Notes: generated by a model not told the origin, from the sequence alone. DNA of 64,000 nucleotides from Trichomonas vaginalis G3 (GCF_026262505.1 NC_067204.1:7597797-7661796); one strand, 5' to 3'. Shown: positions 9,622 through 19,491, numbered from the stretch's first letter. Numbers and translations are program-made.

Positions 9622-10206
9622 TTACTTTACATAACGCCTGCTGCCATAAGTCTTTGGACGCCCAACCCATACCAGCTAATGAAGGTTGACTTGGTTTAGT
9701 TTGGAAACTAAACTTTGTTTTGGTTTATCTTCAGTTTTTGGTTTTTCTTCTTCTATCGGTTTTTCGTCACTTTTCGGTTCCTCTGACTTTACTTCACTTG
9801 CAGGAACAGTTGTGTCGTCAACATCTTCATAAATATCATATGCCATTTGTTTTTGTTTTCCTTTCAACTTTTGTGTTTGTTGTAAAGTTTAGAATATTTC
9901 GACTCTAAGTCAATGAGATGTTCTATAATGAACTGTTGGTCAGTGAAGTAAACTTTTCCATCTGTTGTCTCGAAAGCTCCTTCAGACTTCAATATTTTAT
10001 TTGTGAGAGTCTGTTTCTTTTTTGAGATACTAGCCGTTCCATTTCTATGAAAAAGTGACTTTTGTAGTTAGGGTTTGTATTTCCAGACCTGGCACTTTCT
10101 ATTATTGAATTTTTCTCTTCATCTGTAAGTTCTTTGACAGTTTTGACAATGGTTCTGAACTTTTTGTTTGTGGTGTCAAATCTACCGTTTCAACTTCTTC
10201 GGTCAT
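9622..10206 (-). pseudogene. Copy of the 195-aa acidic hypothetical gene (broken)
   Basis: This is the mirror copy of 25470-26054, in the same position upstream of the polymerase and with the same start-proximal leader TTTACTGAGATGAA. It appears broken, with a few breaks. The family is described at the intact copy. Confidence 0.7.
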
Positions 10207-10224
10207 TTCATCTCAGTAAAAAAT

Positions 10225-10377
10225 TTAGTTTGGTTTGTTTTCAACTGGTTGTTTAGGTTTTTAAGTCGGTCTAAAACTTCTTGAGGTATAGGAAGAACTT
10301 GACAAAACACGTGGTTGTGTAACTGCTGGAAGCCGACAAATCCATCTTGAGCCCATTTGTTCTCAATGTTTGTTCAT
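10225..10377 (-). pseudogene. Copy of the 50-aa small gene
   Basis: This is the mirror copy of the small gene at 25298-25450, with the same length, leader and neighbours. It looks broken. Confidence 0.5.
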
Positions 10378-10395
10378 TTCATCTCAGTAAAAAAA

Positions 10396-10795
10396 TTACA
10401 TTCCCCACGTTTGAGGCGGTTGCGGTTGGTTGTTGTTTACCCACTGTTGTGCATGGTTATATCCTCTGTTAAAGAATTCTTTCACCTTGGTCCATGTAGT
10501 GCCCTGCTTGGTTATAGTAGTCATTGCTTTGTTATAGTAGTTTCCTGCTTGTCTTCCTACATTGTCCATCCATCCTTGAACTTTTCCTCTTGTTTCAGGA
10601 TTGGAATAGATTTGCTGCATCTCGTGCTACATCCCAACCTTTCTGTACAGTTTGTATAATAGGTTGTGCTTTCTCTTTAAGTATACCTAATGTACTCAAA
10701 ATCTTCCTTCCAACTCCAAATACACCTCTGGCTATTGTTCCCACTGCGGGCAAAAATCTGGATGCAACTCCTGCTAATGCGCCAAATAAACCCAT
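10396..10795 (-). pseudogene. Copy of pVI-like amphipathic protein gene (broken)
   Basis: This is the mirror copy of 24877-25278, a glycine/alanine-rich amphipathic N-terminus followed by a Gln/Asn/Tyr-rich tail. It appears broken about once. It is divergent from the integrase gene at 10813, with only about 17 bases between the starts. Confidence 0.7.
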
Positions 10796-10812
10796 TTCTT
10801 ATGGGTTAAAAA

Positions 10813-11771
10813 ATGACGAATCCAAACAAGGACCCCTATGTTTCTAAGGCAACAAAAAAAGCACTCATGATAAAAATCTTTAGTTCAACACCAAATGCTT
10901 GGTTTATGGATATCTTGGAAAACATTCCGAGGTATAGAGAAGATGGACCACCATACTGGCTAATATTGTCGGTCAAAACACAAGATACTGTGAAGCCATA
11001 CCATTACAGTCCAAAAATATTTTAGATGTGAAAACTGCTTTGACAATATTCGTTGACAAATACCATCCAACAAAACTGACATCTGACTGTGAAAGTTCTT
11101 TCAAATCAGACGATATTAAAAACTATCTGCGTTCAAAAAATGTAAACCAATATTTCATTGTCGACCAAAACCATTCTGCTCTTGGTGTCATTGACAGTTG
11201 TATAAAAATCTTAAGAGACTTAAACCAACCACAAGGTGGTGAAGCAAATGAAATGTCATATGACGACAAATATAGACATTTCTCCATGGCAAAGATGAGA
11301 CAAGTTTTAAATATTTACAATAACCGTAAACAAAAAGGTTTGGGAAACCACTCCCCCGAAGAAATGAAAAACAACCCTGACTTAGAGAAAGACTATATAT
11401 TTAATAGTTTAGTCAAAAGAGACAAACAAGAAAGAATGCCAGGCTTCAAACTTAAGAAAGGTGACAAAGTAAAAATAGAAATACCTAAACGCGACCCATA
11501 TGAAAATACTATTGACTATGACAACAATGGGAACCCGACAGGTACTCACCTTCGTGTTCGTAAAAATAGAAGAAAGTATACAAGAGAATATTATGAAGTT
11601 TTAGGCAAACATGGCAAAATGTACAGACTGCAAGCAGAAGATAAAACTACTATTGTCAGACCTCGTTTCAAACTTGTCAAAGTTCAAGGTGGTATACTTT
11701 CAAAGACAGTTCCTAACAAATATAAGACAACTCCTGACGAATATGCTAAAGAAGTTGAAAATGACGACTAA
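10813..11771 (+). pseudogene. Maverick integrase (rve family), broken copy
   Basis: This is a retroviral-type DDE integrase of the Polinton kind. The core segment (TIFVDKYHPTKLTSDCESSF, then DQNHSALGVIDSCIK) is followed by a basic SH3-like C-terminal domain. It is the mirror copy of 23901-24859. It appears broken at least once or twice. Its stop overlaps the fibre gene's stop on the other strand (CTAA reads as a stop in both directions). Confidence 0.8.
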
Positions 11772-13702
11772 GCAATTCTATACCATGCGTAAACTGTCAT
11801 GTAAGGTGGCATGTAGTCTTTACTTTGTCCCGTTGTTTGTGTATACCCTGAAACGAAATGTGTATGGTTTCCTTCTCCCTGAGTGTCATCCCAGTAACAA
11901 TTTATAGCAAACTTAACGTCGTCTTTAACATCATATCCTTTACCTTTTGTCATTCCTGACCAATCCCAATATCTATGCCTATGCCAACCTGCTTGAGATG
12001 TACTTAAATCTATGTAGTGACTGTGCGCAGGTAAGTTTTCACCTGAAATCGTTTTACTTCCACCTGTTTCCTTTGAAGAGTTTGCACAATACAAAAACCT
12101 GTCGACTATTTGTTCCCATGCACCAACACCAAACATTACTTGAGGACCTCTTGCTTCCATAGATGTATAAATAGAACCTACTGGGTTCATTAAATCAAAC
12201 ATATGAGATATTATAGGATTGTCTCTTTTGAACTTAAAATATAGTGCAACTATTTCAGGTTTCTTCTGGTTTGTGTCAGAATATTTTTTATAATATAATC
12301 TTATGTTTTCAGGGTAGGTAAAGTCTTGACTATAATATTTATTTCTGTCATCTTCATAATAGTATACTATTCTCGTTTTTTCTATTGCATTATATCTTTT
12401 ATATCTATAAAAATCTAAATATAATGTTAGCTTTTGTTCATCTACATGTGGTGTTCTAACGTCATCTCCATAGTCATAATAGTATGGTGCTGGAGCTGGG
12501 TCAGGTAATGTCATATCTGCCATTTCATAAACTCTTAAATATTTCTTTTGTTCGTCTCCATATATGTTTAAGTAGCAGTTGTTGTCTAATGGAACTTTAA
12601 CTTGTGTACCATCATTCTTTATATAGCTTACATACATTTCATTGTTATTTTTCGGAATGAGTTTATACCGTGTACCATTTTCTAAGGAATGTACAAACTG
12701 CCATCTAAAATATTTGTTTTCTTCATTGACAGAAAAGTCACCAACCATAGTCTCAATATTTTTTGTTCCAACTAAACTTTGGTATATTTCATTGACATAT
12801 GTTTTATCTGCTTTCTTTTCAAGGCTAACGTTTAAGTCTGTTATTTCAGAAGATGTATGTGTATGTCCAACGGCACTTTTCCTGTTTAAGGTTTCTTGTA
12901 AGTTTGTAATATTTGCAATGGTATGTGTATGTCCAACGTCACTTTTCCTGTTTAAGGTTTCTTGTAAGTTTGTAATATTTGCAATGGTATGTGTATGTCC
13001 AACGGCACTTTTCCTGTTTAAGGTTTCTTGTAAGTTTGTAATATTTGCAATGGTATGTGTATGTCCAACGTCACTTTTCCTGTTTAAGGTTTCTTGTAAG
13101 TTTGTAATATTTGCAATGGTATGTGTATGTCCAACGGCACTTTTCCTGTTTAAGGTTTCTTGTAAGTTTGTAATATTTGCAATGGTATGTGTATGTCCAA
13201 CGTCACTTTTCCTGTTTAAGGTTTCTTGTAAGTTTGTAATATTTGCAATGGTATGTGTATGAGTCTTTTTAGAATATTCTTTGTCAGCTCTTGTCACTTC
13301 ACTTGACATTTTATTGTCAACATATGTTTTGTCCGCTAGTTCAGGATGAGTATGTTCTTTTGTTGCATATGTTGCATCTGCTCTGTCATGTTCTTCTTGA
13401 ACTTTTTCAATGACATACTCTTTGTCAGCTTTGTTGTCAACATCTGCTTTCAAAAGAAGTTCTTTTATAGGTTTCTCGTTTAAAGTTCCTTTTGTTGGAT
13501 TTACACAGACAGTATGGTTCTTATTGTCTTGAAACAGAAACTCGTCTGTCATTGGGTTTATCGTCAGTTTTAAGTTTCCTTCTTTCAATGACTCAGATAT
13601 CTTAGAATAGTTTGAAAAGTTTGTTGTGTTCTTATTTAGAGCTTGCAAAATGAGTTGTCGGTTGTGTTTTATTTCTCTCATAGACGCTGTTTCATTTGAC
13701 AT
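11768..13702 (-). CDS. Phage-like tail fibre / collar protein with 22-aa repeats, 644 aa
   Basis: The N-terminus (residues 1-100) is a conserved attachment-like domain shared with 22310. Then come GHTHT-containing repeats with coiled-coil ADKTYVD/LQETLNRKS units, six of them near-perfect 22-residue repeats. The last 140 residues match the phage tail-collar / gp10 C-terminal pattern: NPVGSIYTSME, a GAWEQIVDRFLY box, ENLPAHSHYID and a final PPYMTVYAWYRIA. Such domains form trimeric receptor-binding fibres in tailed phages. Here a virion spike or fibre is inferred. The frame looks whole. The start at 13702 shares an 18-bp bidirectional promoter with 13721. Confidence 0.8.
   Translation of the reverse strand: MSNETASMREIKHNRQLILQALNKNTTNFSNYSKISESLKEGNLKLTINPMTDEFLFQDNKNHTVCVNPTKGTLNEKPIKELLLKADVDNKADKEYVIEKVQEEHDRADATYATKEHTHPELADKTYVDNKMSSEVTRADKEYSKKTHTHTIANITNLQETLNRKSDVGHTHTIANITNLQETLNRKSAVGHTHTIANITNLQETLNRKSDVGHTHTIANITNLQETLNRKSAVGHTHTIANITNLQETLNRKSDVGHTHTIANITNLQETLNRKSAVGHTHTSSEITDLNVSLEKKADKTYVNEIYQSLVGTKNIETMVGDFSVNEENKYFRWQFVHSLENGTRYKLIPKNNNEMYVSYIKNDGTQVKVPLDNNCYLNIYGDEQKKYLRVYEMADMTLPDPAPAPYYYDYGDDVRTPHVDEQKLTLYLDFYRYKRYNAIEKTRIVYYYEDDRNKYYSQDFTYPENIRLYYKKYSDTNQKKPEIVALYFKFKRDNPIISHMFDLMNPVGSIYTSMEARGPQVMFGVGAWEQIVDRFLYCANSSKETGGSKTISGENLPAHSHYIDLSTSQAGWHRHRYWDWSGMTKGKGYDVKDDVKFAINCYWDDTQGEGNHTHFVSGYTQTTGQSKDYMPPYMTVYAWYRIA
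12866..13261. repeat. 66-bp in-frame tandem repeat (6 units) in the fibre gene
   Basis: Six 66-bp units encode HTHTIANITNLQETLNRKSX plus VG. The residue before VG alternates Asp/Ala from unit to unit, so the true repeat is a 132-bp dimer present three times. The mirror gene at 22310 has only one such unit. This indicates recent, in-frame expansion or contraction of fibre length. Confidence 0.9.
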
Positions 13703-13720
13703 TTTTATTCTAGATAAAAT
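13703..13720. promoter_or_regulatory. 18-bp bidirectional promoter between fibre and capsid-like genes
   Basis: TTTTATTCTAGATAAAAT is all that separates the two start codons, and it is nearly its own reverse complement with TCTAGA in the centre. The same 18 bases (reversed) lie at 22292-22309. Both strands therefore read TTTTATCTAGAATAAAA into an ATG. TCTA in an AT-rich context resembles the reported late promoter of the virophage Mavirus and its host virus CroV. Confidence 0.55.
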
Positions 13721-14570
13721 ATGCTTTCAATAGAAAAAGAAAATTCTAGAGTTGCTACAACTAAACCATTAGATGAACTTTTTACGAATGTCGGTCAAAA
13801 GTTTGAGACAGAGACCGTAAAGCATGAAGGCTATCGTTTTGACTACCCGTTAAGATGGCTAAGAGACCCATCCGTCACAAAAGCTATTGGCTTTCGTAGA
13901 ATGAAATTCATTTCAGAAGCCATACATGGTTTCCCATTTACGGTCGCTTTTGAAATTCGATACTATAACAAAGAGAAACGTACGTATGAGAAATTTGAAC
14001 AGGGAAAACTTTTACAAGTTAGTTTGCTTGTAAACTTAGAAACAACTCTTCAAGCTTTTCAAGAAAAAATAAACGATATCTATCTCGAATATGCAAAACA
14101 GTACAACATTGACGAAGGAGAGTACCATCTCGATATTTTATATGACAGGAAAAATGCAACTGTTAAAATCGATAGAATAGAAGACCTTGGAGAAGACGTT
14201 TATATTTCTACAAAATATAACAACTTGGCATGGTATAGATTTTTTGAGGATGTTAAATCAGCCTGCAGAATATCCAGTACACCCGAACTTTTATGAAGTC
14301 GAAAACCCTAATGGAACATATGAAAATGTTTTCGACCCAGATGCTATTATCGTTCATGCTTCATTTTCTGGCGCCCAAAACTCTTTTTTATGCTTGGCAA
14401 ATGACTTTTACGAAAAACCTACAAAGCTATATGAACCACCGAGTGGAAGTATTTCAGACTTTCAAGTATGGTTTACAACAGATGGAAGAAAGAGAATAGT
14501 TCCATTATACCATGCGTTTTACTTAGAACTTAGTCTCATATACAACTACTATCGAACAGTAAAAATATAA
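13721..14570 (+). pseudogene. Candidate minor capsid/penton-like protein (broken copy)
   Basis: This is homologous to the intact-looking 286-residue protein at 28892-29752 (shared YRFDYPLRWLRDPS, AKAIGFRR, FDPDAIIVHASFS and SDFQVWFTT segments) and to the mirror copy at 21440-22291. It is always a neighbour of the fibre gene. It appears broken about once. The capsid assignment is an inference from conservation and context, not from a recognised fold. Confidence 0.6.
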
Positions 14571-14573
14571 TTT

Positions 14574-14816
14574 TTAATACGGTTGAGGTGTTGGATTTGG
14601 TTGCCAACTAGACTGTGGTGCAGGTTCAGGCTGTTGTATAACAGGAGCTTGTTCTTCTGGTTCAGGGTCTTTAGGTATAATACCAACGAACTGACCTACT
14701 CTTTTACCAATATTTTTGACTCCGTTCCAAATTCCTCTTCCTACGGTTTTTATTCCATTCCATATACCTCTTCCAACATTTCGAAAGAAGTTTCCAATAC
14801 TACTGAAGAAACCCAT
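14574..14816 (-). CDS. pVI-like amphipathic small protein, 80 aa
   Basis: The first 45 residues form a basic amphipathic region with two near-repeats (GRGIWNGIKTV, GRGIWNGVKNI), followed by a Pro/Gln-rich tail. It differs from 21197-21439 by one or two residues. The style (Gly/Trp/Phe/Lys amphipathic helix near the N-terminus of a small virion gene) resembles the membrane-active part of adenovirus protein VI. This is an analogy only. Frame whole. Confidence 0.6.
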   Translation of the reverse strand: MGFFSSIGNFFRNVGRGIWNGIKTVGRGIWNGVKNIGKRVGQFVGIIPKDPEPEEQAPVIQQPEPAPQSSWQPNPTPQPY

Positions 14817-14834
14817 TTTACTATATGTAAAAAT

Positions 14835-15198
14835 CTAATGTCCACCTAGTCTCTTACGTTTCCTTCTGAGTTCCATTGCATTCTTTAACTGGAGCTCATA
14901 CATTCTATTTCTCCTCTGGTAGAAAACATATTCTGGGTCAACTCCTGTGTTCGCGTCATCTGCATAGAGTTGTTTATATCCCACTTCAGGGTTTGTATAA
15001 AAACTCTTTCCATCTCATATTTGCATACCATGGTGGCAAACCTAACGCAGCGTCATTTGACATGGCAGTTTGCATTTGTACATCTGTTGGCACTTGACCA
15101 TAGTTTGCCATTGCAGTTTGTATTCTAACTTCATTTGGAATATTCTCTGGGTTTGGTTGTCCAGGTTGCTGTGCATTCGCTAAGTTCTGTGCGTCCAT
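14835..15198 (-). pseudogene. Hypothetical 120-aa protein (copy, apparently broken once)
   Basis: This is the mirror copy of 20816-21178. The intact copy has a Gln/Asn/Ala-rich N-terminal half with two QTAM..N repeats (IQTAMANYGQVPTDV, MQTAMSNDAALG) and a basic, Arg/Lys-rich C-terminus. Function is unknown; a virion or core protein is possible. Confidence 0.6.
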
Positions 15199-15221
15199 TT
15201 AATATTAGATAAAAATATCTC

Positions 15222-15353
15222 TTACGAGTACATATACTGGACATTTGCAGGCATTGGTTCATCTTCATATTCTCTATATCTTTCTGCCACGTCAAATAAG
15301 TAAATGACACAATGGAAAAAACCTAAAACAAGTAGTCCTATTTCAAACCACAT
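15222..15353 (-). CDS. Small membrane protein, 43 aa
   Basis: A short frame starts MWFEIGLLVLGFFHCVIYLF, a clear N-terminal transmembrane segment, and has an acidic tail. It is conserved almost perfectly at 20661-20792, in both cases overlapping the end of the methylase gene by about 16 bases in a different frame on the same strand. Conservation of length, frame and hydrophobicity in both copies supports a real gene. A membrane-anchored or viroporin-like role is a guess. Confidence 0.6.
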   Translation of the reverse strand: MWFEIGLLVLGFFHCVIYLFDVAERYREYEDEPMPANVQYMYS

Positions 15354-16156
15354 TTACTTACTAATAAAATTTCTTTGTTATGACACTTTCTCCAGTTTAT
15401 AGGACCTCTCTCATATTCTATCTTGTCATATATAAACTCATAGTCATGTATGTCCTCTAACCATCTCATAACGGTTTCCAAACCACTTTTATCGGATGTA
15501 AAGTAAAAGCATGGATGGTTATGTAAAACGTCTAAAGTTTCTAAAGAGTCTCTCAAAGTCCAGTCTACTTGGTATTGAAAATCCCATGTGTTATAGAACG
15601 GCGGGTCCACTATAAAGAAAACATTTTCCTTGTCTTTATATTTTTCATACAACTCTGTCCAATAACATCTCACAAACTCTATACCCTCAATATATTTTTC
15701 TATGTCCTCTTTGAAAACATTTGTATAGTTAAGATATAAAACTTTTGACATAAGTGTTTCAATGTCATGAACTCTTATAGCACCACTATATAATAGTCTA
15801 GAAGATATACTATCCCAGTCAATATACTCTGCTTTTTTCAAAACCTCTCTGACAGTATTTTTCTTATCTAATGGTATACGTTCCATCTTACCTATAGGTA
15901 TCTTTTCTTTTAACTCTTTCAATATTTTGTTTGTGTCTGGTATATGTTTGAGACGGTTCATATAGTTGTCGAAGTCATTGCATATAATCTTTGAGTCAGG
16001 AAATACAGTATGGCACAAATGAGATATATAGAAACTTCCACCGAACAAATCTACAAATGTTAGACCATTCGGTAGTTTCTTAAGTTCTCTCAATAGAATA
16101 TCTTTACATCTACTCTTATTTCCAAAGAAGGGTAACGGTGGTTTTGTAAAATTCAT
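15338..16156 (-). CDS. Dam-like DNA adenine N6-methyltransferase, 272 aa
   Basis: This is a class I SAM-dependent methylase of the Dam/D12 family. The N-terminal PLPFFGNKS matches the family start (PF.GsK). FVDLFGGSF is the SAM-binding motif I, and FFIVDPPFYNT is the catalytic DPPY-type motif IV. It is predicted to methylate adenine in DNA; 6mA is the reported main DNA mark in T. vaginalis. The start is set at MNFTKPP (16156), after a TATA-rich leader conserved with 19858, rather than at an open frame 20 codons upstream. It is the gene nearest the element terminus. Frame whole. Confidence 0.85.
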   Translation of the reverse strand: MNFTKPPLPFFGNKSRCKDILLRELKKLPNGLTFVDLFGGSFYISHLCHTVFPDSKIICNDFDNYMNRLKHIPDTNKILKELKEKIPIGKMERIPLDKKNTVREVLKKAEYIDWDSISSRLLYSGAIRVHDIETLMSKVLYLNYTNVFKEDIEKYIEGIEFVRCYWTELYEKYKDKENVFFIVDPPFYNTWDFQYQVDWTLRDSLETLDVLHNHPCFYFTSDKSGLETVMRWLEDIHDYEFIYDKIEYERGPINWRKCHNKEILLVSKCGLK

Positions 16157-16326
16157 TTTATATATATATAATAAAAATGTTTTTTCCTGAAAAGTGACAG
16201 AAAAGTGACAAAACATGAAAACATATATATTTTGTGAAAAGCTCCTGGAAGACCCGTATATAAAAACCTCATTTTTTACTAAACATCTTCAGGGCTAGAA
16301 GGGGCGCAGCCCCTGGAAGCCCCACT
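16157..16326. repeat. Maverick terminal region of element 1 (right end)
   Basis: Read inward from 16326 the sequence begins AGTGGGGCTTCCAGG and continues as a counterpart of 19573-19700, including TCTAGCCCTGAAGATG, GGGTCTTCCAGGAGCTT and the tandem GTCACTTTTCTGTCACTTTT before the methylase. A GC-rich hairpin GGGGC-GCA-GCCCC lies at 16301-16313 inside a larger GGGCT...AGCCC stem (16292-16323). Outside comes a poly-T run of about 26 bases. Confidence 0.7.
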
Positions 16327-17958
16327 ACCTTTTTTTTTTTTTTTTTTTTTTTTTTATTATAAAAAAGAAAAAACAAAGCACGTTAAAATTTTTCTTTCTT
16401 GATTTTTTACAAAATCTACTTAGAATTATGCAAAATATGACTAAATAATTATAAATTTCAAGTTAAATTTTAATTTTGATAAATAATTTAAATTTCAAAA
16501 TATCAAGTTCAGTTCGACTATGTATGTAGTAATTCCTCAATAAAGTGCCAAAACCCTATTAAAATATATGAACATTTTCAACATTTTAATGTTTTTATTT
16601 AAAAATTTGATGGAATATGAGCTTCAAACAATTATTATGTAAATAAAAATAATTAAATATATGTATTTATTCGTATTACAACCGTAGTAAGTCGATTCTT
16701 CCTTTCTTCTACTGAGGTTTGAATTTGATTTCGAATTGTAAAGAGATTCAAAGGGAAAATACTAGCGGATAAAAACTACCTCCATGAAAGGGTCATAATG
16801 GACTCAAGTTGTATTTTTTGATATTTTTTGCTTTTCGAGCCTAAATAGGTAGCCAAGATAATGCCTAAAAATAAGGTTCTAAATTCTGAAGTTTACATGA
16901 TCCTCTCGTGTGCACCCTTAACAATTTTCATTTTTTTCTTTTAACAATTTCGTTTTATTTCCATTTATTGTTAAATGATTTTTAGCATACACCTTTCTTT
17001 GTTCATCTTCTAAATACAATTTATTTTTTCTTAGATATAATTCTATTCATTCAATTCGATCGTAATTTTTCAGTACATGATCGTAATTTTCAATTATTGA
17101 TCGCGATTTTACTTCAGAATTTGTTCGCAATATTGCTTATCAAAATTATATCTCTATTCTCTCATTTCTGTTTAGTCAATATCATTACACTCCTATTGTC
17201 TAATAACATGCTATTAATTTTCTTAAAATTAAAAAAAATATCAACTTTTAAAAACAGAAACTTAACATCCTTAGGTCAATGGATTTTGATGTGAGATACA
17301 TTTAATCTGTTTTTCTTTTTTTATTTTAAATAATTGAATATTTATAGTTGTTATGGGTCTTACATCATGTAAAACGAATTTTCTTAAAGTAAATTTACTT
17401 TTTCTTCAATCTTTCTTACATATTTATTAAAAAAAAATTATCCAAAAAAAGATGTTTTAGAATGAAAAAAATAGAAAAATCTTCATTTATAGTCTTTCTT
17501 GAATGTATACGTTTTGATTTTTTTCTTTTTTAAAAAATTCAATTTCTAGAAAAATCGAGAAAAAATCATTTTCTTCTATTTTTTTAGGACGCCATACCCA
17601 TTGAAATCTCCTCTCAGGACGCCATAAACTATTCAATTATGGTGTAAACTTCTCAAAAATTGAATAGTTTACATCAGGACGCCTTAGGACGCCAACCCTT
17701 TACGCGCCCAATTATATTATATCAAATTTAATTTTTTTGCCTAAAGAATTGTTGCAAGTATATACATCCACGCTAAAGATCATTAGACTTTATTTATTTC
17801 ACTCTGACAAAAAGCTTCATGACAGGCTTGTTTATTATTTACCGTCGTGAAATGTGCAATAATCTTTAATTCAATTTTGAAGCCCAAACAAATTATTCCC
17901 CAAATAATATTATCTGTATAAGTAACATAGAGTCAAAAAAAAAAGTTAAAATATTTTT
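16327..17958. other. Host intergenic spacer, AT-rich, no gene seen
   Basis: This is the 3' side of SRP68. It starts with a poly-T run (about 16331-16356) abutting the Maverick end. The rest is AT-rich with no credible coding frame. At 17585-17697 there are four AGGACGCCA/T-type direct motifs and an inverted pair around AACTATTCAATT / AATTGAATAGTT. This may be a scrap of a DNA transposon's subterminal repeats, but no partner end was found. Confidence 0.6.
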
Positions 17959-19491
17959 TTACCAGAACTTAAGCTTAGACACGAGACCTTTCTTCTTAAG
18001 CTTACCCTCTAGAGAAGGATACTGTAAGTAGTCACCTGCAAGATCGAAGATCATTGGCTTTGGAGTGACGACCTTTGCCTTCGGAGGAACAGTGACGAGT
18101 GTATCGCATGGGGAGTAGCTCTTCTGGTCCTCGAGGAATGGTCTCTGTACTGAATTCGACTGATCTTTCTTAAGACCGTTGATTGCGGCAACGGCTTCGA
18201 TACGAGCGACACGTATTTTATGGAGGATTCTCTCTGCCCAGCCCTTGAGTGTTGGTGGATCTTCGATTGACTCGTTTGTGATCAAATCAAGTGCTTTAGT
18301 AGCATGATTCTGAGCGCGCTGTAACATAGTGATGGTCTCCGAGCCGGACTTAGCCTCGCCAATGTAGTAGCATTTGATGGCGTGCCAAAGATATTCGTAT
18401 GACTCGATAGTGACGTCGCCTTCGAATTGTGGACGTAATTCGACAACTCTTGTGAATGTACGGCCAGCAAATTCAGCGCGTTCGGCTGCTGTATTGAATG
18501 TATTGATGAGAGCGTGAGATCTTTCGAGAGTAGCAACGAAACTGTTCCAGCGGAGGAAGAGATCGAGACGTGCGAGGTCATCGTTTGTATTTTGTGCGGA
18601 GAGAGTATGAATAACTTGGCGGGCACCATGGGATTCTGCGATAAGACGATCGAAGATTGTAACACGGATTTCTTCGTTGGAGATTTCGGATTGTGAGTCT
18701 TTGATCAAGTCGAGGATACTGGCCAATTTCGTCTTGAGGCCTTCGTGGTTGATCGGGATTGTCCAGTTACGCCATTTGACTTCGCTGACCTTGCGTGTAG
18801 ACGACATTGCGTTGATGCTGACGATGCTCTTGACTTTCTCCTTGATTTCGGCAGAGGCTGTGATGTTTTCGGAATCGCCAAGATTGTAACGGCAGAAGAC
18901 AAGAAGTGGCTCAATATCTTCCGTAATATCATGGCAGTGGTTGGCAAGATTCGAATCGCCTGTACTTTGGCCGAGTTCTTTGAATGTGGCTGAAACTTCA
19001 ATGAACTTCTTGAGAGCTTCGGACCAATGACCAAGCTCAAGAGCAAGTGTGGCTTGAGCGTAATTGTAAAAAGCGGTAACCTCAAGCTGTGTTGTTTCAG
19101 TGCCGAACGTCTTTGCTGCTTCATTTGCACGGTTCCACCAGACAAGTGATTTACGAAGTCTGCGAAGAGCGTGCTGGCGGCGTTGGCCGGCTGTGGCGCT
19201 GCCTTTAAGATCACGGTATCTGGCCCAAGCACCATCTGCTTGTAAAACAAGTAATTCGATATGTTGTGGGTTTTGATATCTGTCTGGTGTTAAATCAAAA
19301 TCTTTTCCACCCTTGATTCCTAATTTAGAACGAATTTTTGCGCATCTACGATTGCAATATTGAGAATAGCGGAGGAATTGATTATCTGGAACACCGTATG
19401 TTCTCTGCTTGCCACGAATTAAGTTTGTGACTTGGAGTTCTGAGCGAACTATTTCAACTGGTGCTGCTGGAGCTGGATTTTCTTCACTCAT
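17959..19491 (-). CDS. SRP68: Signal recognition particle subunit SRP68, 510 aa
   Basis: SRP68 binds SRP RNA with SRP72 and is needed for protein targeting to the ER. The N-terminus has the family pattern: a short leader, then YGVPDNQFLRYSQYCNRRCA, LRSKLGIK-like basic RNA-binding residues (19-60), LLVLQADGAWARYRDLK and RRQHALRRLRKSLVWW (about 80-115), followed by helical TPR-like repeats with W..AL..F. The C-terminal segment (about 455-500, with P(K)PMIFDLAGDYLQYPSLE) is the conserved SRP72-contacting tail. It is somewhat shorter than the human protein, as usual for protists. Intronless. The stop TAA merges with TAAAAA, a Trichomonas poly(A) signal. No TCA-type Inr is obvious in the 80 bases upstream. 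It is an essential host gene caught between two Maverick ends. Confidence 0.88.
   Translation of the reverse strand: MSEENPAPAAPVEIVRSELQVTNLIRGKQRTYGVPDNQFLRYSQYCNRRCAKIRSKLGIKGGKDFDLTPDRYQNPQHIELLVLQADGAWARYRDLKGSATAGQRRQHALRRLRKSLVWWNRANEAAKTFGTETTQLEVTAFYNYAQATLALELGHWSEALKKFIEVSATFKELGQSTGDSNLANHCHDITEDIEPLLVFCRYNLGDSENITASAEIKEKVKSIVSINAMSSTRKVSEVKWRNWTIPINHEGLKTKLASILDLIKDSQSEISNEEIRVTIFDRLIAESHGARQVIHTLSAQNTNDDLARLDLFLRWNSFVATLERSHALINTFNTAAERAEFAGRTFTRVVELRPQFEGDVTIESYEYLWHAIKCYYIGEAKSGSETITMLQRAQNHATKALDLITNESIEDPPTLKGWAERILHKIRVARIEAVAAINGLKKDQSNSVQRPFLEDQKSYSPCDTLVTVPPKAKVVTPKPMIFDLAGDYLQYPSLEGKLKKKGLVSKLKFW

Larger units (their letters stand above)
1..16326 (-). mobile_element. 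Maverick/Polinton element 1, terminal part (runs off the left edge)
   Basis: This is a protein-primed Polinton-family DNA element. It is recognised by a polymerase B, an rve integrase, a Dam-like methylase, a fibre protein and small virion-like genes, all with close mirror copies in 19573-28230. The right terminus is placed at 16326 because the sequence read inward from there starts AGTGGGGCTTCC, as at 19573; Polinton termini typically start AG. The inner part (1-7.4 kb) differs from the mirror copy and forms an accessory module. The element looks young (proteins nearly identical to the mirror copy by eye) but broken: roughly half a dozen genes appear interrupted, and one holds a 3.4 kb insertion. 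The left end and target duplication are outside the window. Confidence 0.85.

Noticed and set aside
12642-13262. A 206-codon plus-strand frame opposite the fibre gene, full of CVCPT repeats
   Set aside because: It is the antisense shadow of the 66-bp fibre repeats.
17097-17294. A 65-codon frame in the SRP68 downstream spacer
   Set aside because: AT-rich, hydrophobic low-complexity translation typical of random frames in such spacers.
17580-17705. AGGACGCC repeats and an ACCCTTTA end resembling a second hAT-like terminus
   Set aside because: No matching inverted end or 8-bp duplication was found between 16.33 and 17.6 kb, so an element cannot be defined.
18282-19250. Overlapping frames of 60-181 codons on both strands within SRP68
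   Set aside because: All are shadows of the clear SRP68 frame.
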